Assembly (NCBI GenBank): GCA_012396115.1
Contig: JAAXOU010000011.1
Span: forward strand, 1-40,073
Direction of reading: 5' to 3'
Length of the DNA: 40,073 nt
Origin: Streptomyces somaliensis DSM 40738
Lineage (GTDB): Bacteria; Actinomycetota; Actinomycetes; Streptomycetales; Streptomycetaceae
Under the pieces are notes generated by a model, which did no database searches, was not told the origin of the DNA, and worked only from the letters and a program-made list of their open reading frames with translations. A program made the translations under genes and the position numbers. Below, one piece after another: positions 23,415 through 32,639 of this stretch; within the stretch, counting starts at the first letter, position 1, and each line of letters begins with the position of its first letter.

Positions 23415-24278
23415 GTGTCGGCTCCCGACCAGCTCCTGGTGGTCATCGACCCGGTCGCGCGCCGTTGCGACGGTGAATCCGTGCGGATCGCGAAGGACGT
23501 GCTGTGCGGTGGCGCGGCCACGCGGGTGTGCCTGCCCGACACCCCGCAGGAGTTCGCGCGGGCCCTGGCCCGGCGGGGCTCCCGGCGGCCCGTGGTGGTC
23601 GGTGACGACCGGGCGCTGGTGCGGGCCGTGGCCCTGCTGCACCGGGGCGGTGAGCTGGGCGGACAGGCCCTGTCGCTGGTGCCGGTGGGGCCGCGCGAGA
23701 CGGTGTGCCTCGGCGTGTCGCTGGGCGCGCCGCCCGGCACGGTGACGGCGGCGCGGGCGGTGCTGGACGGGGTGGCGCGGCGGCTCGACCTGCTGGTGGA
23801 CGACGGGGGCGGGGTGGTCGTGGGCGGGGTGCGCGTCCCGGAGGGGGCGCCGTCGCCGGAGCCCGCGGCGGCGCCCGAGGACCGCTTCCGCCCCCCGGGC
23901 GGCCCGGCGCCGGTGTTCTCGGTGTGGGGGACCTGCCGCTCGCTGGTGCGGACGCTGGTGGGGCCGGGCACCGGGCGGGCGCCGCGGGAGGAGGGGCGGC
24001 GGCTGCGGGTGGAGGCCGACGGGCTGCTGCTGGCCGACGTGGACGACCCGGTGGAGGGCGTGACGGTGGTGGCGCGGGACGGGGTGGCGGAGGTCCTGGT
24101 GCGTTCCCGTTCGGCCGCGCCCCGCTGGTCGACCGCCCGCGCGGTCACCGTGTCCGGCCCGGCCGGTACGGGCTTCCGCTACCGGGCGGACGCCGAGCCG
24201 GCCGGCCCGGTGCCCAGCCGCACGTGGACGGTGCGCCCGGCCGCCTGGTCCCTGCTGGTGCCGGCGCCGGCGCCGTAG
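23415..24278 (+). CDS. Diacylglycerol kinase-like protein, catalytic motif degenerate
   Basis: 287 residues. The N-terminus [20 protein letters not shown] and the following alpha/beta region resemble the lipid-kinase (DAGK/LCB5) fold, and proteins at this locus in Streptomyces are usually annotated diacylglycerol kinase. However, the GGDGT nucleotide motif is missing: the equivalent stretch is [22 protein letters not shown]-terminal beta-rich domain with [20 protein letters not shown] and [12 protein letters not shown] is kept. Catalytic activity is therefore doubtful. GTG at 23415 follows GGAAGGA. No operon partner. Confidence 0.7.
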   Translation: MSAPDQLLVVIDPVARRCDGESVRIAKDVLCGGAATRVCLPDTPQEFARALARRGSRRPVVVGDDRALVRAVALLHRGGELGGQALSLVPVGPRETVCLGVSLGAPPGTVTAARAVLDGVARRLDLLVDDGGGVVVGGVRVPEGAPSPEPAAAPEDRFRPPGGPAPVFSVWGTCRSLVRTLVGPGTGRAPREEGRRLRVEADGLLLADVDDPVEGVTVVARDGVAEVLVRSRSAAPRWSTARAVTVSGPAGTGFRYRADAEPAGPVPSRTWTVRPAAWSLLVPAPAP

Positions 24279-24383
24279 GGCGTTCCGGCGCTGGGCACCG
24301 CGGCGCGGGGCCCGGTGCTCCCGGCCGGGGCGGTCCTCCCGCGGGGACGACGGGGGCGGCGGCCGGGGCCGGGCGGGCGACGA

Positions 24384-25855
24384 GATGTCGCCGGAGGAGT
24401 TCCGGAAGCTCAACTCCACCCTGTCGCTCTAAAGGACGACCCGCTGTTCCAGGAGAAGTTCGCCACCGCGCTCGGCCCCAAGCGCACCCTGGAGTTCTGG
24501 GCCGACCTCTCCAGCCCCGACAGCCCCGGCGAACTGTCCCGCACGCAGCTCGACCAGCTCGGCGACTTCCAGAAGAACCTGGGCCTCGTCCTGGGCGGCG
24601 CCACCCAGTCGGACAGCCCCGCCTTGCGGCAGTGGGAGAACGACATGGTGAAGCTGGGCGGCGAGCGGTTCAACTCGCGCCACGGCGACGCCTACGGCTT
24701 CCAGATCATGAGCAACCTCATGATCATGAGCAACCTCATGCGCACGGGCGGCTACGACGACCGGTTCCTCAACAGGTACGGCGCCGAACTGGTCGCCATG
24801 GAGAAGAAGATGAGGATTCCGGACCGCTTCTACCAGATGGAGCCGGTCCCGAAGATGAACTTCATAGGCGACGCGGAGTTCGGCCGCGACCCGATGACCG
24901 GCTTCATGACGGTGCTCGCCAACAGCCCCGGCGCCGCGACGGACTTCTTCAACGCGAAGGAGCCGCAGGACAACGCGGAGTGGGTGCTGAAGGAGCGCCC
25001 CCGTTCGACGGCTCGCCGCTGAAGGACGGTCCGAACGAGGCCCTCGACGCGACGGGCAGGGCCATGTTCGCGACGGTGTCTGGCGTGTCCGACCCGAAGG
25101 CGCCGAACGTCGAGTTCCCGCCGCACTCGCCGGAGCACCGGGAGGCGATGAAGCGGACCCTGGGCATTCTCGCCGGCGCGGGCAACGACTTCCCGCCCGA
25201 GTTCCGCGACGACATGGCCCTCGCCCTGGGCAACCACGGCGACTGGGTGCACAGGGCGATGAGCGACCCGGTCGGGCGGCACGAACTGGACGCGGGCCAC
25301 CTGATGGAGGTCAGCAAGCAGATCTCCCGGAACCGGGACGACTACCAGACCCTCACCCAGGTCATGCACCAGTCGATCGTGTCCGACATCATCACCGAGA
25401 AGACGCATCCCGAGGACAGCCTCGACCGTGCCGGACGCACCATCGGCTTCCTGGAGGAGGCCCGCTACCAGGCGACCAACGGCGAGAAGGGCGAGAAGCT
25501 CGCCGACGCCTCCTGGGAGAAGTCCTGGCGCTACCACATCGTGGGCGGTCTCGTCACACCGTTGCACCCGGCCGGCGACGCGCTGCAGCGTGGTGTGGAC
25601 CTGGTCACCGCGAAGATGCTGGAGGACGAGCAGAACAGGATCAACGCCCAGGCCACCGCAGACCACACCGAGACCTACACCCAGCGCAGCGGGGAGCTGC
25701 GCATGCTCGCCGACGTCTGGTACGAGAACAACAAGGAGTGGGCGGAGAACCCGAACCACGAGGGCTTTTCGAACCAGCACGGCGTCTACGGGAAGATCGA
25801 GTCGGCCGCGAACGACGGCAACAAGAAGGGCGAGGGGGTGGCGGGAGTCCAATGA
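24384..25855 (+). pseudogene. Broken DUF6571-family gene (5' truncated, two frameshifts)
   Basis: The family pattern starts abruptly at EMSPEEFRKLNSTLSL, which hits TAA at about 24431. The next frame continues KDDPLFQEKFATALGPKRTL, FQIMSNLM and GRDPMTGFMTVLANSP until EWVLKERPRSTARR and TGA at 25022. A third frame resumes PPFDGSPLKDGPNEALDATG and runs to the end at 25855. Each break is repaired by a single added base; the second falls in a run of five C. Full-length relatives carry about 200 further N-terminal residues, absent here. Not membrane-bound; function of the family unknown. The stop overlaps the lipoprotein ATG. Confidence 0.75.
24705..24740 (+). repeat. Perfect 18-base tandem duplication
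   Basis: ATCATGAGCAACCTCATG occurs twice without a gap inside the DUF6571 remnant, doubling IMSNLM in the protein (IMSNLMIMSNLM). Relatives have one copy as far as I recall, so this looks like a recent slippage or duplication. Confidence 0.9.
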
Positions 25856-26400
25856 GCGCGAACCCGTGCCGTGTGGCCGCTTCCCTGGCCGCCGCATGCC
25901 TGGTGGCATCCCTCGCCGGATGCGGTGGCGGACGCGCGTACACCGTACCGGCGGAGGCGTGCGGCGTGCCGATCGACGGGAAGAGGATCGAGCCGTTCCT
26001 CTTCGACGGCCGGAAACTGGAGGTCACCGGCGGTTCCGTGATCGACACCGGGGAGAAGAGCTGGGGCCGGTGCTGGATCCGGGTCGACGGCAAGCAGGTC
26101 GTCGGTCTGCAGGTCGAGAAGGTGGACCGGCTCCACGACCCGATGGACGAGTCGGAGGAGTTCCGCTTCCGCAACCGGACGAGGATGGCGGACCTGCCGT
26201 TCCCCGGCCTCGGCGCGCTGGGTGACGCCGTCTCCATGGTGAGCACCACCTGCGCCGCCCCGAACGCCGACCACCTCATCACCTACGTGCACGTCGACGG
26301 GGAGAGCGGCGGGGACGTGGCTGAGCGGCGCAAGGACCTCCGGGCGCTCACCCTCGACATCGTCCCGAAGGTGAAGAAGGCCATGGGCTGCACCAAGTGA
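25852..26400 (+). CDS. Secreted lipoprotein, hypothetical
   Basis: 182 residues. Lipoprotein signal with lipobox LAGC (Cys at residue 23), so anchored to the outer face of the membrane. The mature part has further cysteines (EACGVPIDG, GRCWIRVDG, STTCAAPN, AMGCTK), and a beta-rich pattern similar to small Streptomyces lipoproteins that accompany DUF6571 genes. The ATG at 25852 overlaps the upstream stop (ATGA), implying coupled translation with the DUF6571 gene when that was intact. The function is unknown. Confidence 0.8.
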   Translation: MSANPCRVAASLAAACLVASLAGCGGGRAYTVPAEACGVPIDGKRIEPFLFDGRKLEVTGGSVIDTGEKSWGRCWIRVDGKQVVGLQVEKVDRLHDPMDESEEFRFRNRTRMADLPFPGLGALGDAVSMVSTTCAAPNADHLITYVHVDGESGGDVAERRKDLRALTLDIVPKVKKAMGCTK

Positions 26401-26424
26401 CCGGACGGGCCGCCGCCCCGCCGC

Positions 26425-26937
26425 TCAGGCGGAGGGTGGCGGCGCCTCCTCCCCGCGCCGCCGCCATCGGTCCATGATCTGCCGCAGCTCCCCGTGGAGG
26501 AACTGGAAGAACTCCGCCGTCTCCGCCAGCCGGGCCCCGGCCGCCGTGTCCGGCCCCAGCGCGTCCGCGCCCTCGCGGGCGGTCTTCTGCCAGCGGTTGA
26601 GGAACTCGTCCCGGCGGGTGAACACCTCGTACCACATGCCCTCGTGGAGCACGTACCGCTCGCGCCGGGAGCCCGGATCGCGCTCGCGGCCGATCATGTC
26701 GACCTGCGCCAGGTAGCGCACGGCGCCCGAGACGGCGGCCGGGCTGACCCTCAGCCGCTCGCCCAGCTCGGCGGCGGTCATGGCCGCCTCCTCGGAGACG
26801 AGCAGCGCGGCGAAGACCCTGGCCGCCATCCGCTGCATCCCGGCCTGCGCCAGCTCCCCGGCGAAGCGCTCCACGAAGCGGCCCACCGCCTCCTCGTCGC
26901 GTTCCGGCCGCTCCGCGAGCCGGTCGTCGGTCCCCAT
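26425..26937 (-). CDS. GbsR/MarR-family transcriptional regulator
   Basis: 170 residues. Winged helix: MQRMAARVFAALLVSEEAAM, TAAELGERLRVSPAAVSGAV, RYLAQVDMIGRERDPGSRRE, followed by a C-terminal helical dimer part (YEVFTRRDEFLNRWQKTA). It is divergent from the ABC exporter gene pair; the 92-base gap holds a TTCACA-N4-TGTGAA palindrome likely to be its operator. Expected to repress the exporter and itself until a ligand binds; the ligand is unknown. Confidence 0.9.
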   Translation of the reverse strand: MGTDDRLAERPERDEEAVGRFVERFAGELAQAGMQRMAARVFAALLVSEEAAMTAAELGERLRVSPAAVSGAVRYLAQVDMIGRERDPGSRRERYVLHEGMWYEVFTRRDEFLNRWQKTAREGADALGPDTAAGARLAETAEFFQFLHGELRQIMDRWRRRGEEAPPPSA

Positions 26938-26993
26938 GCGCCCATCGTCTCCCGTCGTCCGTGGATCCGGCCGATTTTATACGCTTTCTTAAC

Positions 26994-27009
26994 TTCACAA
27001 ATCTGTGAA
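26994..27009. promoter_or_regulatory. Operator-like palindrome between regulator and ABC exporter
   Basis: TTCACA-AATC-TGTGAA, within an unusually AT-rich stretch (26973-27016) that must contain both divergent promoters. Located 57 bases from the regulator start and 20 bases before the exporter start. Confidence 0.65.
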
Positions 27010-27029
27010 AGAAGGCGTAGCGTCGAAGC

Positions 27030-27926
27030 ATGACGAACGCCATCAGCGTCGCGGGACTGCACAAGTCCTTCGGGCGCGCCCACGCGCTCACCGGCCTCGA
27101 CCTGACCGTCGCGGCCGGCGAGGTCCACGGCTTCCTCGGCCCCAACGGCTCCGGCAAGTCGACCACCATCCGGATCCTCCTCGGACTGCTCCGGGCCGAC
27201 TCCGGCACCGCCCGCCTCCTCGGCCGCGACCCCTGGCGGGACGCCGTGGAGCTGCACCGCCGCGTGGCGTACGTCCCCGGCGACGTGACGCTCTGGCGCA
27301 ACCTCTCCGGCGGCGAGGTGATCGACCTGTACGGCAGGCTGCGCGGTGGTCTGGACCGGGAGCGCCGCGCCGAGCTGGTCGAGCGGTTCGAGCTGGACCC
27401 GACGAAGAGGGGCCGTACGTACTCCAAGGGCAACCGCCAGAAGGTCGCCCTCGTCGCCGCGTTCGCCTCCGACGTGGACGTGCTGATCCTCGACGAGCCC
27501 ACCAGCGGCCTCGACCCGCTGATGGAGGGCGTCTTCCAGGCGTGCGTGCGCGAGGAGCGCGACCGGGGCCGCACGGTGCTGCTGTCGTCGCACATCCTCA
27601 GCGAGGTGGAGAGCCTCTGCGACCGGGTGAGCATCATCCGCAAGGGCCGCACCGTCGAGTCCGGCTCGCTCGCCGAGCTGCGCCACCTCACCCGCACCAG
27701 CGTGGAGGCCGAACTGGCCGCCCCGCCGAACGGGCTCGCGCACCTGCCGGGCGTCCACGACCTGCGCCTCGACGGCACCCGGGTGCGGCTCCAGGTCGAC
27801 ACCGACCGGCTCGATCCGGTCCTGCGCTCCCTCACCGAGGTCGGGGTCCGCTCCCTGACCAGCGCCCCGCCCACCCTGGAGGAGCTGTTCCTGCGCCACT
27901 ACGAGGACCGGGAGGTGGCCCGGTGA
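27030..27926 (+). CDS. ABC exporter ATP-binding protein (drug/polyketide exporter type)
   Basis: 298 residues. Walker [19 protein letters not shown], signature variant [15 protein letters not shown], Walker [16 protein letters not shown], switch [11 protein letters not shown], then a C-terminal regulatory extension to residue 298. The YSKGNRQK signature is typical of actinobacterial antibiotic-resistance exporters. ATG at 27030 has only a distant GAAGG. Its stop overlaps the permease start. Likely repressed by the divergent GbsR/MarR protein. Confidence 0.93.
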   Translation: MTNAISVAGLHKSFGRAHALTGLDLTVAAGEVHGFLGPNGSGKSTTIRILLGLLRADSGTARLLGRDPWRDAVELHRRVAYVPGDVTLWRNLSGGEVIDLYGRLRGGLDRERRAELVERFELDPTKRGRTYSKGNRQKVALVAAFASDVDVLILDEPTSGLDPLMEGVFQACVREERDRGRTVLLSSHILSEVESLCDRVSIIRKGRTVESGSLAELRHLTRTSVEAELAAPPNGLAHLPGVHDLRLDGTRVRLQVDTDRLDPVLRSLTEVGVRSLTSAPPTLEELFLRHYEDREVAR

Positions 27927-29533
27927 GCGCGGCCGCCACCACCGGCGTCCGCGCCGGGGGCGCCCGCCACCTCGCCGGCACGGGCGCGCTGCTGCGGCTC
28001 GCCCTGCGCCGCGACCGGGTGATGCTGCCCGTGTGGGCGCTGGTCCTGGGCACCGTGGTCACCAGCGGCGCCGGCTCGATCGACGCCCTCTACGGCACGG
28101 CCGCCGAACGCGCCGAGGTCGCCGCGTCGATGACCGCCAACGGCTCCCTGCGGGCGATGTACGGCCCGGTGTTCGGTGACTCGACGGGAGCGCTCGTCGC
28201 CTGGCGGTTCGGGGTGTTCGCCTCGGTCCTCGCCGCCGTGACGAGCCTGCTCGTCGTCGTCCGGCACACCCGCGAGGAGGAGGAGACCGGCCGGCAGGAG
28301 ATGCTGTCGGCCGCCGTGGTCGGACGGCGGGCGCCATTGACCGCCGCGCTGCTCGCCGCGCTCGCCGGCAACGCCGCACTCGCCCTGGCCGTCACCGCCG
28401 GGCTGGCCGGCCGGGGCGCCGGCGGCGCCCTCGCGCTGGGCCTCGCGGTCGGCCTGACCGGCATGGTCTTCGCCACGACGGCGGCGATCACCGCGCAGCT
28501 CACGGAGAGCGCCCGGTCGGCGAAGGGCCTCGCGGTGGCCGTGCTGGGCGCCGCGTTCGTGCTGCGCGCGGCGGGCGACGCGGGCCGCGCCGACGGCGGG
28601 TCGGCCCTCACCTGGCTGTCCCCGGTCGGCTGGGCCGAGAACGTCCGGGCGTTCGCCGGGGACCGCTGGTGGGTGCTGCTGCTGCCGGTCGCCGCCGCCC
28701 TGCTCCAGGGCCTCGCCGCGTACGCGCTGGCCGGGCGCCGCGACCTCGGCATGAGCTTCCTGCCCGCCCGGCCCGGCCCCGCCGAGGGGCGGCTCGCCTC
28801 GGCCGGCGCGCTGGCGTGGCGGCTCCAGCGCGGCTCGCTCGCCGGGTGGACGGCCGGGTTCCTCGCCGCCGGGGTCGTGTTCGGCGGGATGGTCGAGGGC
28901 GCCGCCGACCTGGTCGGGGAGAACCGGAAGGCCCGGGAGGTCTTCGAGCGGATGGGCGGCGCGCAGGCCGTCGACGACGCCTTCCTCGCCGCCCTGCTGG
29001 GCCTGTTCGGGATGGCCGCCTCGCTGTACGCGGTCGGTGCGGTGCTGCGGCTGCACGGCGAGGAGGTCTCGCAGCGCGCCGAACCGGTGCTCGCGGGCGC
29101 GGTGGGGCGGCTGCGCTGGGCCGCCGGGCACCTGGCGGTCGCGTTCGCCGGCTCCGCCCTGCTGCTCCTCGCGGCCGGGCTCGGCATGTACCTCTCCCAC
29201 GGGCGGGACCCCGGCGCCGTACTGGGCGCGGCGGCCGTCCAGCTGCCCGCCGTGTGGTTCCTCGGCGCGCTGGCGGTGCTGCTGTACGGCGCCCTCCCGA
29301 AGGCGGCGGCCGCGGCGTGGGGCGCGGCCGGGCTCTCCCTGGTGATCGGCTGGGTCGGGCCGGCGCTGGACCTGCCGCAGGCCGTCCTGGACCTGTCGCC
29401 GTTCGGGCACCTGCCGAAGCTGCCCGGCGCCGACATGGCGTGGCGGCCGGTGCTGGCCCTGTCGGCCGGGGCGGCGCTGATGGTCGCGGCGGGGCTCGCG
29501 GGGCTGCGGCGCCGGGACCTCCTCACGGGGTGA
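27923..29533 (+). CDS. ABC exporter permease (antibiotic transporter type)
   Basis: 536 residues with about twelve hydrophobic segments, in two half-repeats of six: first half from [17 protein letters not shown], second from [21 protein letters not shown]. The [18 protein letters not shown] junction and the [23 protein letters not shown] segment are typical of the large permeases paired with [12 protein letters not shown] ATPases. GTG at 27923 overlaps the ATPase stop (GTGA). Substrate not deducible. Confidence 0.9.
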   Translation: MSAAATTGVRAGGARHLAGTGALLRLALRRDRVMLPVWALVLGTVVTSGAGSIDALYGTAAERAEVAASMTANGSLRAMYGPVFGDSTGALVAWRFGVFASVLAAVTSLLVVVRHTREEEETGRQEMLSAAVVGRRAPLTAALLAALAGNAALALAVTAGLAGRGAGGALALGLAVGLTGMVFATTAAITAQLTESARSAKGLAVAVLGAAFVLRAAGDAGRADGGSALTWLSPVGWAENVRAFAGDRWWVLLLPVAAALLQGLAAYALAGRRDLGMSFLPARPGPAEGRLASAGALAWRLQRGSLAGWTAGFLAAGVVFGGMVEGAADLVGENRKAREVFERMGGAQAVDDAFLAALLGLFGMAASLYAVGAVLRLHGEEVSQRAEPVLAGAVGRLRWAAGHLAVAFAGSALLLLAAGLGMYLSHGRDPGAVLGAAAVQLPAVWFLGALAVLLYGALPKAAAAAWGAAGLSLVIGWVGPALDLPQAVLDLSPFGHLPKLPGADMAWRPVLALSAGAALMVAAGLAGLRRRDLLTG

Positions 29534-29605
29534 CCGGCGCCGGGCCGTCGTCACGGGGTGACCGACCGCCGGGCCGTGGGCCCGCGCGGCCGGGACCGCC
29601 CCGCT

Positions 29606-29637
29606 CCCGCCCCCGGCGCGCTCCTTCCGGGGGCGGG
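29606..29637. terminator. Bidirectional terminator hairpin
   Basis: Stem CCCGCCCCCGG / CCGGGGGCGGG (11 perfect pairs) with loop CGCGCTCCTT, midway between the convergent permease stop (29533) and response-regulator stop (29656). Confidence 0.75.
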
Positions 29638-29655
29638 GCCCGCCGGGGGCGGGGC

Positions 29656-30315
29656 TCAGCGCGGGGCCACCAGGCGGGCCTCGTAGGCGAAGACCGCGGC
29701 CTGGGTGCGGTCCCTCAGGCCCAGCTTCACCAGGATCCGGCTCACGTGCGTCTTGATCGTGGACTCCGCCACCACCAGGCGCTCCGCGATCTCCGCGTTC
29801 GACAGGCCCTGCGCGATCAGCACCAGGACCTCCGTCTCCCGGTCCGTCAGGTCGCCGACCCGGGACAGCGCCGCCGCCCGCGGCGACTCCACGCGCTTGG
29901 CGAACTCGGTGATCAGCCGCTTCGTCACGGTGGGCGCCAGCAGGGCCTCCCCCGCCGCCACCACGCGCACCCCGTCCGCCAGCTGCCGCGCCGACGCGTC
30001 CTTCAGCAGGAACCCGGACGCCCCGGCGCGCAGCGCCTGGTACACGTACTCGTCGAGGTCGAAGGTGGTCAGCACGAGCACCTTCGCGTCGCCGTCCGCC
30101 GCGACGACCTCCCGTGTCGCGTCGATGCCGTTCATCTCCGGCATGCGGATGTCCATCAGCACCACGTCCGGCCGCAGCGCCGCGGCCTGCGCGACCGCCT
30201 CCCGCCCGTTGACCGCCTCGCCGACGACCTCGATGCCCGGCATCGCGTTCAGCAGGACGGAGAAGCCCTCCCGCACCATCACCTGGTCGTCCGCGACCAG
30301 CACCCGGATCGTCAC
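29656..30315 (-). CDS. NarL/LuxR-type response regulator
   Basis: 219 residues. Receiver domain: VLVADDQVMVREG (acidic pair), phospho-Asp in VVLMDIRMPEMNG, LTTFDLDEYVYQALRAGASGFLLKDA (Thr and Lys). Output domain: LTDRETEVLVLIAQGLSNAE, IAERLVVAESTIKTHVSRIL. GTG at 30315 overlaps the kinase stop. It is the partner of the upstream histidine kinase. Convergent with the ABC exporter; regulation of that exporter is possible but not shown. Confidence 0.95.
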   Translation of the reverse strand: MTIRVLVADDQVMVREGFSVLLNAMPGIEVVGEAVNGREAVAQAAALRPDVVLMDIRMPEMNGIDATREVVAADGDAKVLVLTTFDLDEYVYQALRAGASGFLLKDASARQLADGVRVVAAGEALLAPTVTKRLITEFAKRVESPRAAALSRVGDLTDRETEVLVLIAQGLSNAEIAERLVVAESTIKTHVSRILVKLGLRDRTQAAVFAYEARLVAPR

Positions 30316-31607
30316 GCCGCCCCGTCCCTCGCCACCGGTACGAACACCGCCACCTCGTACCCGCCGTCGTCCGTCGCGCCCGCCGTCAGCTCGCCGTCGA
30401 GCATCGCCACCCGCTCCCGCATGCCGGCGATGCCGTGCCCGGCGCCCGGCGACGGCTTGACCGGGCCGCGCGGCGGGCCGTTCACCACCCGCAGCCCCAG
30501 CCCGCCCAGCACGTAGCCGACCTCCACGCGGGCCGCCGCGCCCGGCGCGTGCCGCAGCACGTTCGACAGCGCCTCCTGCACGATGCGGTACGCGGACAGC
30601 TCCACGCCCTGCGGCAGCTCCCGCACCGCGCCGGTCACCGCCTTGTCGACGTCCAGCCCGGCGTCGCGGACGTTGGCGATCAGCCCGTCCAGGTCGGCGA
30701 GGGTCGGCTGCGGGGCGTCGGGCGCCTCGTAGTCCTCCGCGCGGACGACGCCCAGAACGCGCCGCAGCTCGGCCAGCGCGGCCACCGCGTTCTCCCGGAT
30801 CGTCAGGAACGCCTGCTCCAGCTCGGGCGGCGGGTTCTCCACCCGGTACGGGGCGGCCTCCGCCTGGATGGCGACGACCGACATGTGGTGGGCCACCACG
30901 TCGTGCAGCTCCCGCGCGATCGTGGTGCGCTCCTCCAGCAGGGTGCGCATCGAACGCTCCTGCGCGGTGGCGGTCCGCTGCGCCGTCACCTCCTCCCGCG
31001 CCGCGCGCCGCACGTGCCACACAGTGACCACGAGCAGGGCGAGCGCGGCGGCGAACAGCAGCTGGGCCGTGGCGTCGCCGTCGTCCCCGTCGCCGAGCAC
31101 GGCCCCCGCGAACAGCCCGTACACGCCGGTGACCACCCACATCCACGCCGCCGCGCGCGGCCGGGTCCGGGCCGCGACGAGCGTCACGACGACGAGGTGC
31201 GAGAGGAAGGCGGCGGGCGACCACACCCCCCAGCCCCCGGCGACGACCGCGTACACCGACGTGGCCAGCAGCGACGCCCAGAAGGCGGCGACGGGCCGGA
31301 CCAGCGTCAGGAGCACGGGCACCACCGGGACGAGCGCGGTGGGGAGGAAGCCCGTCGTGCCGTACCCCGCGGCGAGGACCAGCAGTGCGGCCGCGGCCAC
31401 CACGAGGTGCGGCACCCACAGCAGGCGCCGGCGTATCCGCTCGGGCAGCCTCCGGGTGAGGGGGCCGTCCGGGGGCGCGGGAGGGAGGGGCCGGTAGGCG
31501 AGGGCGTCCTGCACGAGGTCCTCCCGCAGGCCCCGGAGCAGTCCCACCGCGTGGTGGAACTCGGGGCTGCGGCCGGCCGGGGCGATGCGCTGCGTCGTCT
31601 CGGTCAC
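30312..31607 (-). CDS. Sensor histidine kinase (HisKA_3 type)
   Basis: 431 residues. Five to six hydrophobic segments at about residues 65-200 (LLWVPHLVVAAAALLVLAAG, LLFAAALALLVVTVWHV), then the dimerisation/phosphoacceptor helix ERTTIARELHDVVAHHMSVV with the H-box His, and a HATPase domain ending GHGIAGMRERVAMLDGEL. The N-box is VQEALSNVLRHA. GTG at 31607 (VTETTQRIAPAG) is chosen; GTG 31616 is three codons earlier and equally weak. Stop overlaps the response regulator start (GTGA). Confidence 0.93.
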   Translation of the reverse strand: MTETTQRIAPAGRSPEFHHAVGLLRGLREDLVQDALAYRPLPPAPPDGPLTRRLPERIRRRLLWVPHLVVAAAALLVLAAGYGTTGFLPTALVPVVPVLLTLVRPVAAFWASLLATSVYAVVAGGWGVWSPAAFLSHLVVVTLVAARTRPRAAAWMWVVTGVYGLFAGAVLGDGDDGDATAQLLFAAALALLVVTVWHVRRAAREEVTAQRTATAQERSMRTLLEERTTIARELHDVVAHHMSVVAIQAEAAPYRVENPPPELEQAFLTIRENAVAALAELRRVLGVVRAEDYEAPDAPQPTLADLDGLIANVRDAGLDVDKAVTGAVRELPQGVELSAYRIVQEALSNVLRHAPGAAARVEVGYVLGGLGLRVVNGPPRGPVKPSPGAGHGIAGMRERVAMLDGELTAGATDDGGYEVAVFVPVARDGAA

Positions 31608-31688
31608 GACAACCACCGTACGGACGCGGACGCCGCGGGGCGTCGGACCGGAGGGGGTTTCCCGGCGTCCGCCCTGAGTACTACGGCG

Positions 31689-31734
31689 GTGACGCGGCGC
31701 CCCGGCGGCGGGCCCCGCCGGGGCGCCGCGTCAC
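31689..31734. terminator. Long perfect hairpin terminator of the kynurenine operon
   Basis: A 20-base perfect stem beginning GTGACGCGGCGCC and ending GGCGCCGCGTCAC, loop CGGGCC. It overlaps the last codons' end and stop of kynB (stop at 31731-31733), and also lies upstream of the histidine kinase start, separating the two transcripts. Confidence 0.85.
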
Positions 31735-32597
31735 CGGGCGAGTCGGGCGATCTCCTCCGCGACCACCGCGCAGGCGTCCGCCGCCGGGTCGATCAGCGGG
31801 AAGTGCCCCACCCCGTCCAGCACGGTCAGCCCGACCGCCCCGCCCGCCCGCGCGACCGCCGAGGCGTACGCCTCGGCGACCGGCAGCGGCACCACGGTGT
31901 CCTCGCGGCCCTGCACGACGGTGGTGGCGATGCCCGTGGGCGGCAGGGCGGCGGGGTCCGCCGAGGCGGCCCGCTCCGCGAACCGGTCGCCGCCGCCCAG
32001 GAGCTGCGTCACGGCGCCGCCGCACACGCCCAGCTCCACGGCCCGCCCGAAGTGCGCGATCGGCGCGAGCGCCACGACGCCGCGCAGCTCAGGCGCCTCC
32101 GGGAGCCGCCACGGCGAACCGGCCGGCAGGACGTGCCGGGCGGCGGCCCACAGCGCGAGGTGGCCCCCGGCGGAGTGGCCGGTGACGACCGTACGGCGCG
32201 GGTCCGCCCGCGGCAGGTGCGCGGCGGCCAGCGCGGGCAGCGCGTCCAGCGCCGCCGCCACGTCGTCGAACGTCTCGGGCCACCGCCCCGCCGGTTCCGC
32301 GCCCCCGGGCGCGGGGAGGCCGGCGCCGCGCCGGTACTCGACGCTGGCGACGGCGAACCCGCGGCGGGCGAGGTGGTCCGCGAAGGGGGAGACGTGCCGC
32401 CGGTCGTACCGCGCCCGCCAGGCACCGCCGTGCAGGACGACGACGAGCGGGACCGGGCCGTCCCCGCCCCGGGGCGCGTGGAAGTCCACGACCTGGTCGG
32501 GGTGCGCGCCGTACGGGGCGGTGGAGTCGGGGTCGACGGCCGGGTGCGACAGGGCCGACGCCTCCTCGGCGGCGTCGCGGGCGGCGGGGTCGGGCAT
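31731..32597 (-). CDS. kynB: Alpha/beta hydrolase, probable kynurenine formamidase
   Basis: 288 residues. Oxyanion motif VVLHGGAWRARYDRRHVSPF, nucleophile elbow VVTGHSAGGHLALWAA, acid in VVQGREDTVVPLPVAEAY, histidine in LDGVGHFPLIDP: a complete HGGxW hydrolase of the type that hydrolyses N-formylkynurenine. The role follows from position, last in an operon with tryptophan dioxygenase and kynureninase. It is not related to the cyclase-type bacterial KynB of other phyla, so the symbol refers to function. ATG at 32597 has a weak ribosome site; 42 bases follow kynU. Confidence 0.82.
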   Translation of the reverse strand: MPDPAARDAAEEASALSHPAVDPDSTAPYGAHPDQVVDFHAPRGGDGPVPLVVVLHGGAWRARYDRRHVSPFADHLARRGFAVASVEYRRGAGLPAPGGAEPAGRWPETFDDVAAALDALPALAAAHLPRADPRRTVVTGHSAGGHLALWAAARHVLPAGSPWRLPEAPELRGVVALAPIAHFGRAVELGVCGGAVTQLLGGGDRFAERAASADPAALPPTGIATTVVQGREDTVVPLPVAEAYASAVARAGGAVGLTVLDGVGHFPLIDPAADACAVVAEEIARLAR

Positions 32598-32639
32598 GCT
32601 GCTCGGCCTTTCGGTGAGGGGCCGGCTCGGACGGCGGCG

